A stretch of DNA of 64,000 bases from Barrientosiimonas humi (GTDB lineage: Bacteria > Actinomycetota > Actinomycetes > Actinomycetales > Dermatophilaceae): the NCBI RefSeq assembly GCF_006716095.1, contig NZ_VFOK01000001.1:3069375-3133374 (forward strand). Reading direction: 5' to 3'. The translations under genes were made by a program, and so were the position numbers. Shown one piece after another: positions 36,088 through 54,136 of this stretch (within the stretch, counting starts at the first letter, position 1; each line of letters begins with the position of its first letter). The notes beneath the pieces were generated by a model. The model was not told where the DNA came from. It saw nothing but the letters and a program-made list of their open reading frames with translations, and did not search any database.

Positions 36088-36712
36088 TCCGGGTCGCGCT
36101 GGTCGACGACCACCCGCTCGTACGCTCGGGTCTGTCGGCCCTCATCGACGGCGAGGACGACCTGCAGGTGGTGACCCAGGCCGACAGCCTGGAGACGGCG
36201 GTCGCCGCGCTGCGCGAGACCCCCGCCGAGTGGTGCTGATGGACCTCAACCTCGGCGACGGTCCGGGTGGCGCGGAGGCCACCGCCGCCGTGCTCGCGCT
36301 CGCCGAGCCGCCGGTCGTGGTGGTGCTGACGACGTACGAGACCGAGGCCGACGTCATCGCCGCGATGCAGGCGGGGGCGTCGGGCTATCTGCTCAAGGGC
36401 GCGACCGCGGAGGAGCTGTTCGCCGGCATCCGTGACGCCGCCGCCGGCCGCTCGGTGCTGGCGCCGTCGGTGATGCAGACGCTGGTGCGCCGCGCGACGC
36501 CCGGGCCTGACGTGGTGACCGAGCGGGAGGTCCAGGTGCTGCGGCTCCTCGCGCAGGGCCTCGGCAACCGTGAGATGGCGGCCCAGCTGCTGGTGTCGGA
36601 GGCGACGGTGAAGTCGCACCTCGCGCACCTCTACACCAAGCTCGGCGTCACGACCCGCACCGGCGCGGTGTCGGTCGCCCTGGAGCGGCGGATCATCCGA
36701 CCGCCGGGGTGA
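36084..36712 (+). pseudogene. LuxR/NarL response regulator with a -1 frameshift
   Basis: The GTG at 36084 opens a receiver domain (MIRVALVDDHPLVRSGLSAL) that stops at the TGA 36237-36239 after 51 residues. The rest of the protein continues in another frame: VVLMDLNLGDG with the phosphoacceptor Asp, then TTYETEADVIAAMQAGASGYLLKG and the HTH (LTEREVQVLRLLAQG-like, GNREMAAQLLVSEATVKSHL) to 36712. One base is missing near 36229-36231, where GCC-GAG-TGG-TGC replaces an expected GCC-GAN-GTG-GTG. The premature stop overlaps an ATG (TGATG at 36237-36241), so the second part could be made by reinitiation. Sequencing error, true pseudogene or split gene cannot be told apart here. Confidence 0.85.
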
Positions 36713-36722
36713 CCACCGCCGC

Positions 36723-36780
36723 TGAGAGTGCGCAAGTGGCCCATCCGGCGGGGCCGGAGTGGGCGTGTCGCGCACTCTCA
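36723..36780. repeat. 58-bp REP-like palindromic element, copy 1
   Basis: Ends are exact inverted 11-mers, TGAGAGTGCGC and GCGCACTCTCA. The inner flanks AAGTGGCCC and GGGCGTGTC and the total length of 58 bp are shared with the elements at 61957-62014 and 62457-62514 (opposite orientation); the core differs. It lies between convergent genes and overlaps the last codon of the hydrolase gene. Confidence 0.85.
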
Positions 36781-37572
36781 GCGCGCGGCGTGCGCGCAGC
36801 GCGCCAACCAGTCGCGCAGCAGGACGCTCGTGACGTCGGGGCGCTCGATCTGGGCGTTGTGACCGGCGGCGTCGAGCACCGCGAAGGTGGCGCGCGGGAA
36901 GCGCTCGAGCAGCGCCCACTGGTCTGCGTAGCCGACCACGGAGTCCTGGCGACCGGTGAGGATCAGGGTGGGGCGGTCGTACGACAGCGCCTCGCACTCC
37001 GGCAGCGCGTAGCCGCCGGACTGGATCCGCTCCAGCGCCTCGTCGTCGGCGGTGGCGAGCCCGGACCCGATCTCGGCGCAGAACCGCTCGAACGTCTCCC
37101 GGGTCTGCACGACGGCCAGCGGCTCGAAGGTCGCGAGCTCGTCGGCGTCGAGGGAGGACATGAGGGTCTCGTCGCGCTCGATGACCGTGTGCGTGGGCAC
37201 GGTGCGGTCGGCGTGCATCGGCACCACGACGGGGCACACGAGCGCGAGGCCGAGCACCTGGTCGGGCCGCTGCCGGGTCAGCTCGGTCGCGAGGTAGCCG
37301 CCGTAGGACTCCCCCACCAGCAGGAACGGTTCGGCCCCGACCGCGTCGGCAACGGTCTGCTCGACGGCTGCGAGAACGTCTGCGGTGGAACGGATCTCGC
37401 GTGCGGCGGACGAGCCGCACCCCGGCAGGTCGAGATAAACCCGGCGGAACCCGTCGAGCTCGCCGAGGACCGGTTCGAGCATCCCGGCCATCAGCCGCCG
37501 GTCGGGTCCGAATCCGTGCAGCGCCACGACGGGGGTGCCCTCGCCGACGATCTCGGTGCTCAGCGTCGCCAT
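36778..37572 (-). CDS. Alpha/beta hydrolase
   Basis: A 264-residue alpha/beta hydrolase fold protein with the oxyanion region VVALHGFGPDRRLM, the nucleophile elbow VGESYGGYL with Ser and the C-terminal AAGHNAQIERPD with the catalytic His. It is probably an esterase or epoxide/haloalkane-type hydrolase; the substrate is unknown. The ATG at 37572 is chosen because GGAGG stands 6 bp upstream; the frame is open further, into the left copy of a 43-bp direct repeat. The stop overlaps a REP-like element. Confidence 0.88.
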   Translation of the reverse strand: MATLSTEIVGEGTPVVALHGFGPDRRLMAGMLEPVLGELDGFRRVYLDLPGCGSSAAREIRSTADVLAAVEQTVADAVGAEPFLLVGESYGGYLATELTRQRPDQVLGLALVCPVVVPMHADRTVPTHTVIERDETLMSSLDADELATFEPLAVVQTRETFERFCAEIGSGLATADDEALERIQSGGYALPECEALSYDRPTLILTGRQDSVVGYADQWALLERFPRATFAVLDAAGHNAQIERPDVTSVLLRDWLARCAHAAR

Positions 37573-37601
37573 GCCCTCCAGCATGCCCGAGCCAGCACCA
37601 G

Positions 37602-37644
37602 CCCGTACGCCCTCGCGGACCTCCGCAGGCACGTGCGCCCGGGC
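37602..37644. repeat. Left copy of 43-bp direct repeat flanking a three-gene cassette
   Basis: The copy begins CCCGTACGCCCTCGCGGACC and ends ACGTGCGCCCGGGC. The second copy at 39974-40016 is in the same orientation with one base changed. The 2.3 kb between them holds exactly three overlapping genes. It lies just upstream of the hydrolase start. Confidence 0.85.
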
Positions 37645-37692
37645 ATCCGAGCCGTGAACCGTTGTGCAACAACTCCCACCGCACGCCCGGAC

Positions 37693-37723
37693 TTGATTAG
37701 CGTCTGCCCTAGGGCAGTACGTA
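37693..37723 (+). promoter_or_regulatory. Putative promoter and operator of the J-domain operon
   Basis: TTGATT at 37693-37698 could be a -35. It is followed by a perfect 14-bp palindrome, CTGCCCTAGGGCAG, at 37704-37717, and a TACGTA at 37718-37723 in the -10 position (19-bp spacing). The palindrome in the promoter spacer suggests repressor control. A GGGGAG ribosome site stands before the ATG at 37743. Confidence 0.45.
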
Positions 37724-37742
37724 CGGATGGGGAGACGACGTC

Positions 37743-38423
37743 ATGGGGCGGAAGAACGCACCCGCTGCGCTGTCTACGCACGACGCAGCGGTCTGGCACA
37801 CGATCGATATCAACCAGCGCCTGGAGCGCGGCGGCCTCGCCGAAAGGCCTCCGATACCGACAATGTTCCGACCTCACCTTGGCCCGGGGGAGCGGGTTCT
37901 GGCGGACGGTGGCGTCGTACTGCGCGAGTTCTGTTCAGCGGGAGACGGCAGTTACCACCACGATTCAAGCTTCTTCTTCGCGTCGGGCGCGGGCGGACTC
38001 GCGCTGACCGGAGCTTTCGCAGCCGCGCGGGCCGTTGGCAACTCGCGTCGGAAGGCCGCCGCGGCCAGTGCCGCCGCCCAGCAGTGGCGCCCAATCGCCT
38101 CGGGCCGGATCTTCGTCAGCACCCACGGCTTCTACCTTCAAGAACCCACCGGGATGCACCCCTGGGTCTTGTCCGCAATCACGGGCATGGAAGTGGTCGC
38201 ACCGGGGGTCTCGATGCTGTCCGGAAACTCTGACCGTGGCGCTATCTGTTGGCTGGTCGAGTCGGAGTGGGCCGAACTGGTTTTCACGTTATGGGCTCAC
38301 CAGCTATACCCACAGCACCCGCAGCTGACATCCTTCGCCTGGATTCCGCCCGGGTGGCAGCAGCGCGTCACCCAAGCCGGCATGGCGCTGCCTTCGTACG
38401 GCCGCTCAGAACTGCCCTCATGA
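37743..38423 (+). CDS. Uncharacterised protein, first gene of J-domain operon
   Basis: A 226-residue protein that I do not recognise. The middle has one hydrophobic Gly/Ala-rich segment (SFFFASGAGGLALTGAFAAARAVG, about 75-98) that may be membrane-associated. The second half (GRIFVSTHGFYLQEP, GAICWLVESEWAELVFTLW) looks like a compact beta-rich domain, perhaps PH-like, but this is a guess. Base composition is less GC-rich than in flanking genes, with codons such as TCA, GTA and TTC-rich runs, consistent with transfer. It overlaps the next gene by ATGA. Confidence 0.7.
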   Translation: MGRKNAPAALSTHDAAVWHTIDINQRLERGGLAERPPIPTMFRPHLGPGERVLADGGVVLREFCSAGDGSYHHDSSFFFASGAGGLALTGAFAAARAVGNSRRKAAAASAAAQQWRPIASGRIFVSTHGFYLQEPTGMHPWVLSAITGMEVVAPGVSMLSGNSDRGAICWLVESEWAELVFTLWAHQLYPQHPQLTSFAWIPPGWQQRVTQAGMALPSYGRSELPS

Positions 38424-39124
38424 CCGGGCTGGTTCGCCGCTCTAGCGGCCCCGTCTCTCATGGACTCCCACGCGACGAGACCGGCAGCCGAAACCTCGCT
38501 GATGCTGACTGGGGCGGCGCCCCCATCCAGATCGATGCGCTGGGGGTCGCTCTACCCACGAACCTAGGTGCACGCGTCGCGTCCGCGGTGACGACAGACC
38601 CCCGGGTGCGGCGGCGTGGCACCAGGCATTACCGGCTTCGCATCGGTTGGCTTGCAGGCGCCCAGGGAGTGGTGGTCGTCCGCCTGGAGCAGGATCTGCT
38701 AGCGCTGCCCGATGGAAGGTTTCGCGCACAAGGGGCATATCGCCATGCCGAGACGGAGACTTATCTCGCAGTCGAGACCCCCGGCCGCCGAGTGGGTGAC
38801 GTTCCGATGGATGCCTCTCGTGCGGTCGACGCCGAGCTTGGCGGAACCCACGAACCAGCGCTAGATGAGATCGCGTTCCTTCCAGCGAAGGTCCGGCGAT
38901 CGTTCGTGGGACGGGTCAGATCCCCTCGCTACTTCTCGGCGGAGGCTCTCGAATGGAACGGTGGGCAGCGCCACACCGTTTCAGGACTACGCCTCGATGA
39001 TCGAGAAGCATGCGTGGTGCAGGCAGCGCACCACCGTGACACCACCCATTGGGTAGTCGAACTGGTCACCTACCGGCTCCGGGTTGACCGGGCTCAGCTC
39101 GCGCATCCGGGGTGGACAGGGTGA
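38420..39124 (+). CDS. Uncharacterised protein, second gene of J-domain operon
   Basis: A 234-residue soluble, Arg-rich protein without recognised motifs. It is predicted mainly beta-strand (HYRLRIGWLAGAQGVVVVRLEQD, HWVVELVTYRLRVDRAQL). The start at 38420 is set by the 4-bp overlap with the first gene; the stop overlaps the GTG of the J-domain gene (GTGA). Tight coupling of all three genes suggests a common complex. Confidence 0.68.
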   Translation: MTGLVRRSSGPVSHGLPRDETGSRNLADADWGGAPIQIDALGVALPTNLGARVASAVTTDPRVRRRGTRHYRLRIGWLAGAQGVVVVRLEQDLLALPDGRFRAQGAYRHAETETYLAVETPGRRVGDVPMDASRAVDAELGGTHEPALDEIAFLPAKVRRSFVGRVRSPRYFSAEALEWNGGQRHTVSGLRLDDREACVVQAAHHRDTTHWVVELVTYRLRVDRAQLAHPGWTG

Positions 39125-39972
39125 CCGGTTCCACCGAGCCGGACTATTACGACGTCCTGGACCTCAAACCCACGGCCAGCGCATCGATGATCCGGGCGGC
39201 GTACCGGCTCAAGGCCAAGGACATCCACCCTGATCGCGCGGGTGCAGAGGGGGCCATGGCGCGCCTCAACGAGGCCTACGCCGTTCTCAGCAGCCCCGGG
39301 CGCCGGTCCGAGTACGATCGCGGCCTCGCTCGGGAGCGGGAGAAACAGGCTTCGGCTCCGGAGGCTGAGCAGCCCGTCGTGGACGACTGGGGCCGCGAGA
39401 CATCTTGGGCCGATGTCTCACAGCCGTCTGCTGCCAGCTCGGCGGGAAACCAGCAACCGTGGCCTGCTGACCCACAGCCCGGACCCGACCCTGCGCCCCG
39501 ATATCCCTGGGAGCCCGGTGGGGAACAACCCCCTCCCATGCCAACACCGGGGTTCCCTGTACCCGGGTACGCCCCACCAGCTCCCAGGGGCCCGCTGTGG
39601 GGCCGCCTTCCGGCTGACCGCGCTGGCGCACGGCCTGCGCGGGTCAGCACCAGACTCCTCGTGGGGCTAAGCGTCGCGTTCGCGCTCCTCCTCATCGTCG
39701 GAGGATGGGTGTTCCAGGACGCCGACGCCGCGGTTACCAACGCCGTCTTCCTTGCTGTTCTCAGCGTCTTGGCGTACGCGACCGGTGGCCGGCGCGCCGC
39801 CGGCGGCGGACTCTTGAGCAATCTCTATCTGCCCTATGCCGCCATCCTGACCCTGTTCGCGTGGTGGTGCTGGACCCGGACGGATGCCATCACCGGTGCA
39901 ATGGTCACGGCCTGGCTGCTCGCCTTCGTCGCCGCCGTCGAACTGCGGCATCGATTCTTCACCGGTAGATAA
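39121..39972 (+). CDS. Membrane-anchored J-domain protein
   Basis: J-domain proteins deliver clients to DnaK and trigger its ATPase. Residues about 8-70 form a J domain ([21 protein letters not shown]) with the essential HPD tripeptide in DIHPDRAG. A long Pro/Gln-rich linker (about 80-185) follows, then three or four hydrophobic helices ([54 protein letters not shown]). There is no zinc-finger or C-terminal client domain, so it is not DnaJ proper but a specialised type III protein that would recruit DnaK to the membrane. The GTG at 39121 overlaps the preceding stop; a GTG 9 bp upstream is possible. Confidence 0.85.
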   Translation: MTGSTEPDYYDVLDLKPTASASMIRAAYRLKAKDIHPDRAGAEGAMARLNEAYAVLSSPGRRSEYDRGLAREREKQASAPEAEQPVVDDWGRETSWADVSQPSAASSAGNQQPWPADPQPGPDPAPRYPWEPGGEQPPPMPTPGFPVPGYAPPAPRGPLWGRLPADRAGARPARVSTRLLVGLSVAFALLLIVGGWVFQDADAAVTNAVFLAVLSVLAYATGGRRAAGGGLLSNLYLPYAAILTLFAWWCWTRTDAITGAMVTAWLLAFVAAVELRHRFFTGR

Positions 39973-39973
39973 C

Positions 39974-40016
39974 CCCGTACGCCCTCGCGGACCTCCGCAG
40001 ACACGTGCGCCCGGGC
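39974..40016. repeat. Right copy of 43-bp direct repeat
   Basis: Same orientation as 37602-37644, 42 of 43 bases identical (A instead of G at the 28th position). It begins one base after the stop of the J-domain gene and lies upstream of the catalase gene, so the cassette boundary is sharp. Confidence 0.85.
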
Positions 40017-40184
40017 GCACCGCTCAGCGGTGGACCGCTCGGCGGGGCACCGGCCAGGCGCGGCGACGGGCGAGGTCGGGCGGCGAGGGCGGGCCCGAAT
40101 CACCCCTGTGGGTCTTCCCCACCAGCCGTGGTCCTGCCTACGGTCGCCACGTCCGGTCAACCACGACATTCACAGGAGCTATTC

Positions 40185-42299
<2,115 letters not shown>

Positions 42300-42311
42300 T
42301 CCCCGGAACCG

Positions 42312-42354
42312 CCTGCGCCCTGGTCACGTTCACCCTTTCGGACCAGGGCGCAGG
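42312..42354 (+). terminator. Terminator hairpin after katE
   Basis: Perfect 14-bp stem CCTGCGCCCTGGTC / GACCAGGGCGCAGG with a 15-nt loop, 12 bp after the stop codon. It lacks a clear T-run, as many actinobacterial terminators do. Confidence 0.7.
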
Positions 42355-42502
42355 TGTGTCCCCACCCCGCACGTCGTTTCCTTGCCAAGTCCTGACCTTT
42401 GCCAGACCCTCCCCAGACGGTCCGCTTCCTAACGTCGTCTCACAGCCTGCAGGTCGTCGGGGCGACCCAGGTGACTCCCCTGGAAGCAAAGGACAGTCAG
42501 TG

Positions 42503-43420
42503 ATGAAGAAGAGCATGACCCTGCTCAGTGCCGTCGGCGCCCTCACCCTCGGCGTCGGTCTGGCCGGTCCCGCCAGCAGCGCCCCGGCGGACCCCGACAC
42601 CAACCCGTCGGTCGAGCGCAAGGCCGCCGCCACCACCAAGGCCGACCAGCAGCGCGTCCGTGACTACTGGACGCCCGAGCGCATGAAGAGCGCCAAGCCG
42701 CGTGACCTGTCCAACAAGGGCCAGCTGAAGAAGTCGCTCAAGGGCAAGCCTGTCGCCCCGACCGCTGGCGCCGAGGCCGTGCAGGCCGCGCCGCAGCCGA
42801 CCCTCGGCAAGGTGTTCTTCACCCTCGGTGGCGCCAACTACGTCTGCTCCGGCACCGCGACCAACAGCGGCAACGGCGACGTCGTGACCACCGCCGGCCA
42901 CTGCCTCAACGAGGGCCCCGGCGCCTACGCCACGAACTTCGCGTTCGTCCCGGCGTACGACAACGGCTCGCGCCCGTACGGCACCTGGGTCGCCGAGACG
43001 CTGCTGACCACCACGCAGTGGAAGAACTCCGGTGACTTCAACTACGACGTGGGCTTCGCCGTCATGGCCGAGAACACCAGCGGCCAGAGCCTGACCCAGG
43101 TCGTCGGCGGCCGCCAGATCGGCTTCGACCTCGGCTACCGCCTGCCGTTCGAGTCCTACGGCTACCCGGCCGCCTCGCCCTACGACGGCCAGCGCCTGTG
43201 GAAGTGCTCGGGCACCTCGACCACCGACACCTTCGGCGGCTCGACCGACCACGGCCTGCCGTGCAGCATGACCGGTGGCTCCTCCGGCGGTGGCTGGTTC
43301 ACCAACGGCGTGCTCAACTCGGTGAACTCCTTCAAGTACAACGCCGACCCGAACACGATGTACGGCCCGTACTTCGGCAGCACCGTCCGCTCGGTCTACA
43401 CGACCGCCGCGGCCAGCTGA
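42503..43420 (+). CDS. Secreted trypsin/V8-like serine protease
   Basis: A 305-residue exported serine endopeptidase. A Sec signal peptide (KKSMTLLSAVGALTLGVGL, cleavage after SSA at about 27) is followed by a Lys-rich pro-region (about 28-95) and a chymotrypsin-fold domain. The domain has the catalytic triad His (VVTTAGHCLNEG), Asp (NYDVGFAVM) and Ser (SMTGGSSGGGWF). Cysteine pairs flank the His and Ser sites. An AAGGA ribosome site is about 10 bp before the ATG at 42503. Confidence 0.9.
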   Translation: MKKSMTLLSAVGALTLGVGLAGPASSAPADPDTNPSVERKAAATTKADQQRVRDYWTPERMKSAKPRDLSNKGQLKKSLKGKPVAPTAGAEAVQAAPQPTLGKVFFTLGGANYVCSGTATNSGNGDVVTTAGHCLNEGPGAYATNFAFVPAYDNGSRPYGTWVAETLLTTTQWKNSGDFNYDVGFAVMAENTSGQSLTQVVGGRQIGFDLGYRLPFESYGYPAASPYDGQRLWKCSGTSTTDTFGGSTDHGLPCSMTGGSSGGGWFTNGVLNSVNSFKYNADPNTMYGPYFGSTVRSVYTTAAAS

Positions 43421-43436
43421 CCCGATCCCCCACGCT

Positions 43437-43561
43437 GGTCGAGTAGGCCGGCTCAAGCCGGTCGAGTAGGCCGAGGCGCTAGCCGAGGCCGTATCGAGAC
43501 CCAGTCCCCCGCAGGACTGGTCTCGATACGGCCCGCTCGTCCCTCACGGGCCTACTCGACC
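43437..43561. repeat. Inverted pair of GGTCGAGTAG...GAGACC repeats forming a giant hairpin
   Basis: A partial copy (43437-43451) is followed by a full copy (43460-43501) and an inverted copy (43519-43561). The centre CCAGTCC-N6-GGACTGG is itself a perfect stem, so about 100 bp can fold into one long hairpin. It lies between the convergent protease and SMR genes and may stop transcription from both. Confidence 0.8.
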
Positions 43562-43579
43562 GGCGTTTGTCGTTGTCGC

Positions 43580-43909
43580 CTACTCGATCGGCGTCGTGGC
43601 GCCGAGCTCGATCAGCAGCACCCCTCCGGCGATGAGGGCGATGCCGCCGGCCATCAGACCGCTGAACGGCTCGCGGAACACCACGCGCGAGACCAGGGCG
43701 GTGAGCGCGACGCCGACCGCCGCCCACACGCCGTACGCCATCCCCAGCGGCATCCCCGCGCGCAGCGTGAGGCTGAGGCAGGTGAAGGCGACGGCGTAAC
43801 CCGCGAGCACGCCGGCGTACCAACGCTTTTCGCCGAGCGCTGCCATGCGCAGCGACGCGGTGCCGAACACCTCGCAGACGATCGCCACGACGAGGAAGGC
43901 CCACGCCAT
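43580..43909 (-). CDS. Paired SMR transporter subunit, downstream member
   Basis: A 109-residue four-helix small multidrug resistance protein. The essential membrane Glu is in AIVCEVFGTASLR, followed by RAGMPLGMAYGVWAAVGVALTAL and REPFSGLMAGGIALIAGGVLLIEL. Its ATG shares one base with the stop of the upstream SMR gene (TGATG), the arrangement of obligate heterodimeric pairs such as EbrAB or YkkCD. The end TTPIE-TAG resembles the stop supplied by the adjacent intergenic repeat. Confidence 0.9.
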   Translation of the reverse strand: MAWAFLVVAIVCEVFGTASLRMAALGEKRWYAGVLAGYAVAFTCLSLTLRAGMPLGMAYGVWAAVGVALTALVSRVVFREPFSGLMAGGIALIAGGVLLIELGATTPIE

Positions 43910-44256
43910 CACGCCGCCCCGTGGGCGCGGCGCTGCGCGGCCTGCGAGCCCAGCTCGACGACGAGTACGCCGGCGCAGACGAGCGCCAGGCCGACACCCA
44001 TCAGCGCGGTGAGCGGCTCGCCGAACAGCACGGTGGAGGCGAGGGCGGTCAGCGCGACGCCGACCGCGCCCCAGATGCCGTAGGCCACGCCGAGCGGCAT
44101 GCCCGCGCGCAGCACGAGGGCGAGGAAGGCGAAGGAGGCGACGTAGCCGACGGCGACGACGGCGTACAGCGCCGGCCGGTCCAGCGCCCCCTTCAACGAC
44201 AGCGAGGCCGACACCTCGCACCCAATCGCCCCTGCCAGCAGCAGCCACCGCCTCAT
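43909..44256 (-). CDS. Paired SMR transporter subunit, upstream member
   Basis: A 115-residue four-helix SMR protein, homologous to its downstream neighbour (AGAIGCEVSASLSLKGA with the essential Glu, RAGMPLGVAYGIWGAVGVALTAL). The two members have different charges at loops and ends, which in characterised pairs sets opposite membrane orientation. Substrates are cationic drugs or guanidinium-type metabolites; no riboswitch of the guanidine class is seen upstream. Confidence 0.9.
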   Translation of the reverse strand: MRRWLLLAGAIGCEVSASLSLKGALDRPALYAVVAVGYVASFAFLALVLRAGMPLGVAYGIWGAVGVALTALASTVLFGEPLTALMGVGLALVCAGVLVVELGSQAAQRRAHGAA

Positions 44257-44329
44257 GCCGCAACGATCGCACGGCGCGACCGCGCGCCGGCGGGCGGTCG
44301 CACCGGCGGAGCGAACGACCGGCGGGCGG

Positions 44330-44617
44330 CTACTGACCCGAGCGCAACGCCTCGATCAGCTCGTCCTTGGACATGGTCGACCGACCCTCGACGCCGATCT
44401 CCTGCGCGCGCTCGAGCAGCTCGTCCTTGGTCCACTCGTCGTAGCTCTCCGACTCGCCGCCGCGGCGGCCCACCTCCGAGCGTGAGGAGCGCGCCGCCGC
44501 GTTGGCGATGCGCGCGGCCTTCTGCTTGCTGGCGCCCTCATCGCGCAGGGCCTCGTAGACCTCGTCGTCCTTCACCGAGGGGCCAGGGTCCTCGCGCCGG
44601 GACTTGTCGCTGGGCAT
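44330..44617 (-). CDS. Small Rho_N/SAP-like domain protein (DUF7218 type)
   Basis: A 95-residue, highly charged protein. The N-terminal part (VKDDEVYEALRDEGASKQKAARIANAAA) matches the short domain often described as plasmid-stabilisation or DUF7218-like. The C-terminal part (WTKDELLERAQEIGVEGRST, then MSKDELIEALRSGQ) is a Rho N-terminal/SAP-like helical nucleic-acid-binding motif. The ATG at 44617 has a very strong GGAGGAGGA ribosome site. It probably binds nucleic acid; its role is unknown. Confidence 0.8.
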   Translation of the reverse strand: MPSDKSRREDPGPSVKDDEVYEALRDEGASKQKAARIANAAARSSRSEVGRRGGESESYDEWTKDELLERAQEIGVEGRSTMSKDELIEALRSGQ

Positions 44618-44725
44618 GACGTCCTCCTCCAGGGGTCCTCCTCCTACGGTCGCACCGGCTCCCGGGGCGTTCAACCGCTCGCTCGGGTGTGGTGCCGCAC
44701 GCCGGGAGCCGCCTACCGTGCTCGG

Positions 44726-45418
44726 GTGAGTCTTGCGTCCGAACCCCGTTCTGCCCTGGTGCTTCTCGACATCGACGGCACCCTCGTCGACAGCACCTAT
44801 CACCACGCGCTGGCCTGGCAGCGCGCCTTCCGTCGGCACGACCTGGACTTCCCCTTCTGGCGGATCCACCGGTCGGTCGGCATGGGCGGCGACAAGCTCG
44901 TCGGCGCGGTCGGCGGCGACGAGGTCGAGGAGCGGCTGGGCGACGCGCTGCGCGCGGCGTGGGAGGAGGAGTTCGAGCCGCTGAGCGGGGAGGTGCGTCC
45001 GCTGCCCGGCGCGCAGGACCTGCTGCGCGACCTCGCCGACCGGGACATCCCGGCCGCGCTGGCGTCGTCGGGCGAGCGCAGGTTCGCCGAGAAGGCCATG
45101 CAGCAGCTCGGCGCCGAGTCGCTCGTCGAGGCGCTGACCAGCTCGGCCGACGCGCAGGAGTCCAAGCCGCAGCCCGACCTGCTCGCGGTGACCCTGGAGG
45201 AAGTGCCGGCGCGGCGCGCGGTGCTCGTCGGGGACACGCCGTACGACATCGAGGCGGCCAGCCGCGCCGGCCTGGCCTGCGTGGCCGTGCGCTCCGGCGG
45301 CTTCGCCGACACCGAGCTCGCCGAGGCCGACGCGATCGTGGACGGCCCGGGCGACCTGGTCGGCTTCGACTGGGACCCGGTGCTGCGCGACGTGGGCGAC
45401 GCCGACCCCCGGGTCTAG
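44726..45418 (+). CDS. HAD-superfamily phosphatase
   Basis: A 230-residue HAD hydrolase with motif I LLDIDGTLVDS (nucleophile and acid Asp), motif II in AALASSGERR and motif IV VLVGDTPYDIEAA; the cap domain is of the beta-phosphoglucomutase/phosphoglycolate phosphatase type. Probably a sugar-phosphate phosphatase or related mutase. The start is the GTG at 44726; the frame is open 13 codons upstream. It is divergent from the Rho_N protein gene. Confidence 0.88.
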   Translation: MSLASEPRSALVLLDIDGTLVDSTYHHALAWQRAFRRHDLDFPFWRIHRSVGMGGDKLVGAVGGDEVEERLGDALRAAWEEEFEPLSGEVRPLPGAQDLLRDLADRDIPAALASSGERRFAEKAMQQLGAESLVEALTSSADAQESKPQPDLLAVTLEEVPARRAVLVGDTPYDIEAASRAGLACVAVRSGGFADTELAEADAIVDGPGDLVGFDWDPVLRDVGDADPRV

Positions 45419-45456
45419 CCCACCTGCCCCACCTGCCCCCGCCCCGCCCCCCGAAC

Positions 45457-45567
45457 GCATGAAACCGGGTTACGGTCGTTTGACCTCAATGCATCAGGGT
45501 CAAACGACCGTAACCGGGTTTCATGCCCGGCTCACCTGGGCATTCATGCCCGGCTCACCTGGGCGGC
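45457..45567. repeat. 29-bp inverted repeat plus 23-bp tandem repeat
   Basis: Arms 45457-45485 and 45498-45526 are inverted copies with one mismatch, starting GCATGAAACCGGGTTACGG. They can form a very long hairpin between the convergent phosphatase and katG genes. Directly overlapping, a 23-bp unit beginning TCATGCCCGGCTCACC occurs twice in tandem (45522-45544, 45545-45567), ending 5 bp from the katG stop. Bidirectional termination is the likely role. Confidence 0.75.
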
Positions 45568-45571
45568 GGGG

Positions 45572-47881
<2,310 letters not shown>

Positions 47882-48343
47882 TCAGGCGGGGTTCGCGTGG
47901 GCGGAGGCGCAGCGGGCGCAGCGTCCCCAGTAGATGACCTCGGCCTCGTCGACGACGAAGCCGCCGGCCTGCGGGCCGAGCGCGGCGGCGTCGAGCGCCG
48001 GCTCGAGGCAGGGGGCGGCGCCGACCGAGCAGTCGACGTCGCTGACCGCACCGCACTCGCGGCAGACCAGGTGGTGGTGGTTGTCGCCCACGCGCAGCTC
48101 GTAGCGCGCCGGCGACCCGGCGGGCTGGATGCGCCGCAGCAGGCCGAGCTCGGCGAAGGTGTTGAGGCAGTCGAAGATCGCCTGGCGCGACACGGCCGGC
48201 AGCTCGTGGCGCACCTGGTCGACCAGCGCGCGGGCGTCGGCGTGCGGCTGGTCGCGGACGGCGCGCAGCACCGCCGCGCGCGGCCGCGTCACGCGCAGGC
48301 CGGCGGCGCGCAGCGTGGCGGTCTCGTCGAGCTCGGGGGGCAC
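47882..48343 (-). CDS. furA: FurA-type peroxide/metal-responsive repressor of katG
   Basis: A 153-residue Fur-family regulator. A winged-helix N-terminus ([22 protein letters not shown] and [18 protein letters not shown]) is followed by the metal-binding region [19 protein letters not shown] and a C-terminal CxxC (GRCARC). I place the start at the GTG at 48343: with TTGACT at 48374-48379 as -35 and 17-bp spacing, transcription would start at this codon, giving a leaderless mRNA as reported for mycobacterial furA. GTG codons at 48352 and 48358 are alternatives. Confidence 0.93.
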   Translation of the reverse strand: MPPELDETATLRAAGLRVTRPRAAVLRAVRDQPHADARALVDQVRHELPAVSRQAIFDCLNTFAELGLLRRIQPAGSPARYELRVGDNHHHLVCRECGAVSDVDCSVGAAPCLEPALDAAALGPQAGGFVVDEAEVIYWGRCARCASAHANPA

Positions 48344-48357
48344 GGCACCCACCCTCA

Positions 48358-48384
48358 CCGACTCATTGGACCGAGTCAAGATAC
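48358..48384 (-). promoter_or_regulatory. furA promoter and probable FurA operator
   Basis: On the minus strand TATCTTGACTCGGTCCAATG resembles the mycobacterial furA promoter segment with its TTGACT -35. GACTC-N8-GAGTC is an inverted repeat at 48360-48377 overlapping the -35 and spacer, where autorepression by FurA would act. Confidence 0.55.
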
Positions 48385-48416
48385 CTCCCGGTCGTCTCAC
48401 CCGTCGGAAGGGATTC

Positions 48417-53960
<5,544 letters not shown>

Positions 53961-54136
53961 GGGCAGGCTCCTTCAACAACCTCGCCGGCGGCGGTCGTAC
54001 GTCGTGCGCGCGCGTGGGTGCGCAGGTCGCCAGCCTGCCACCTTGCCGCGGTCGGCGGCGGGGCGACGCCGAACCGGCGGGTAGCTCAGCGCGCGGTGGT
54101 CGCCGACGCGGTCGTCAGCGTGCCTAGGGTCGGGTC

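Noticed and set aside
37602-40016. tRNA-integrated genomic island with att sites
   Set aside because: Neither repeat copy looks like a tRNA 3' end, and there is no integrase gene between or beside them, so classical integrase-mediated insertion is not supported.
43580-44256. One fused 230-residue SMR protein
   Set aside because: The apparent longer frame is an antisense or overlapping reading. Two separate SMR genes with a TGATG junction explain the sequence, each with its own conserved Glu.
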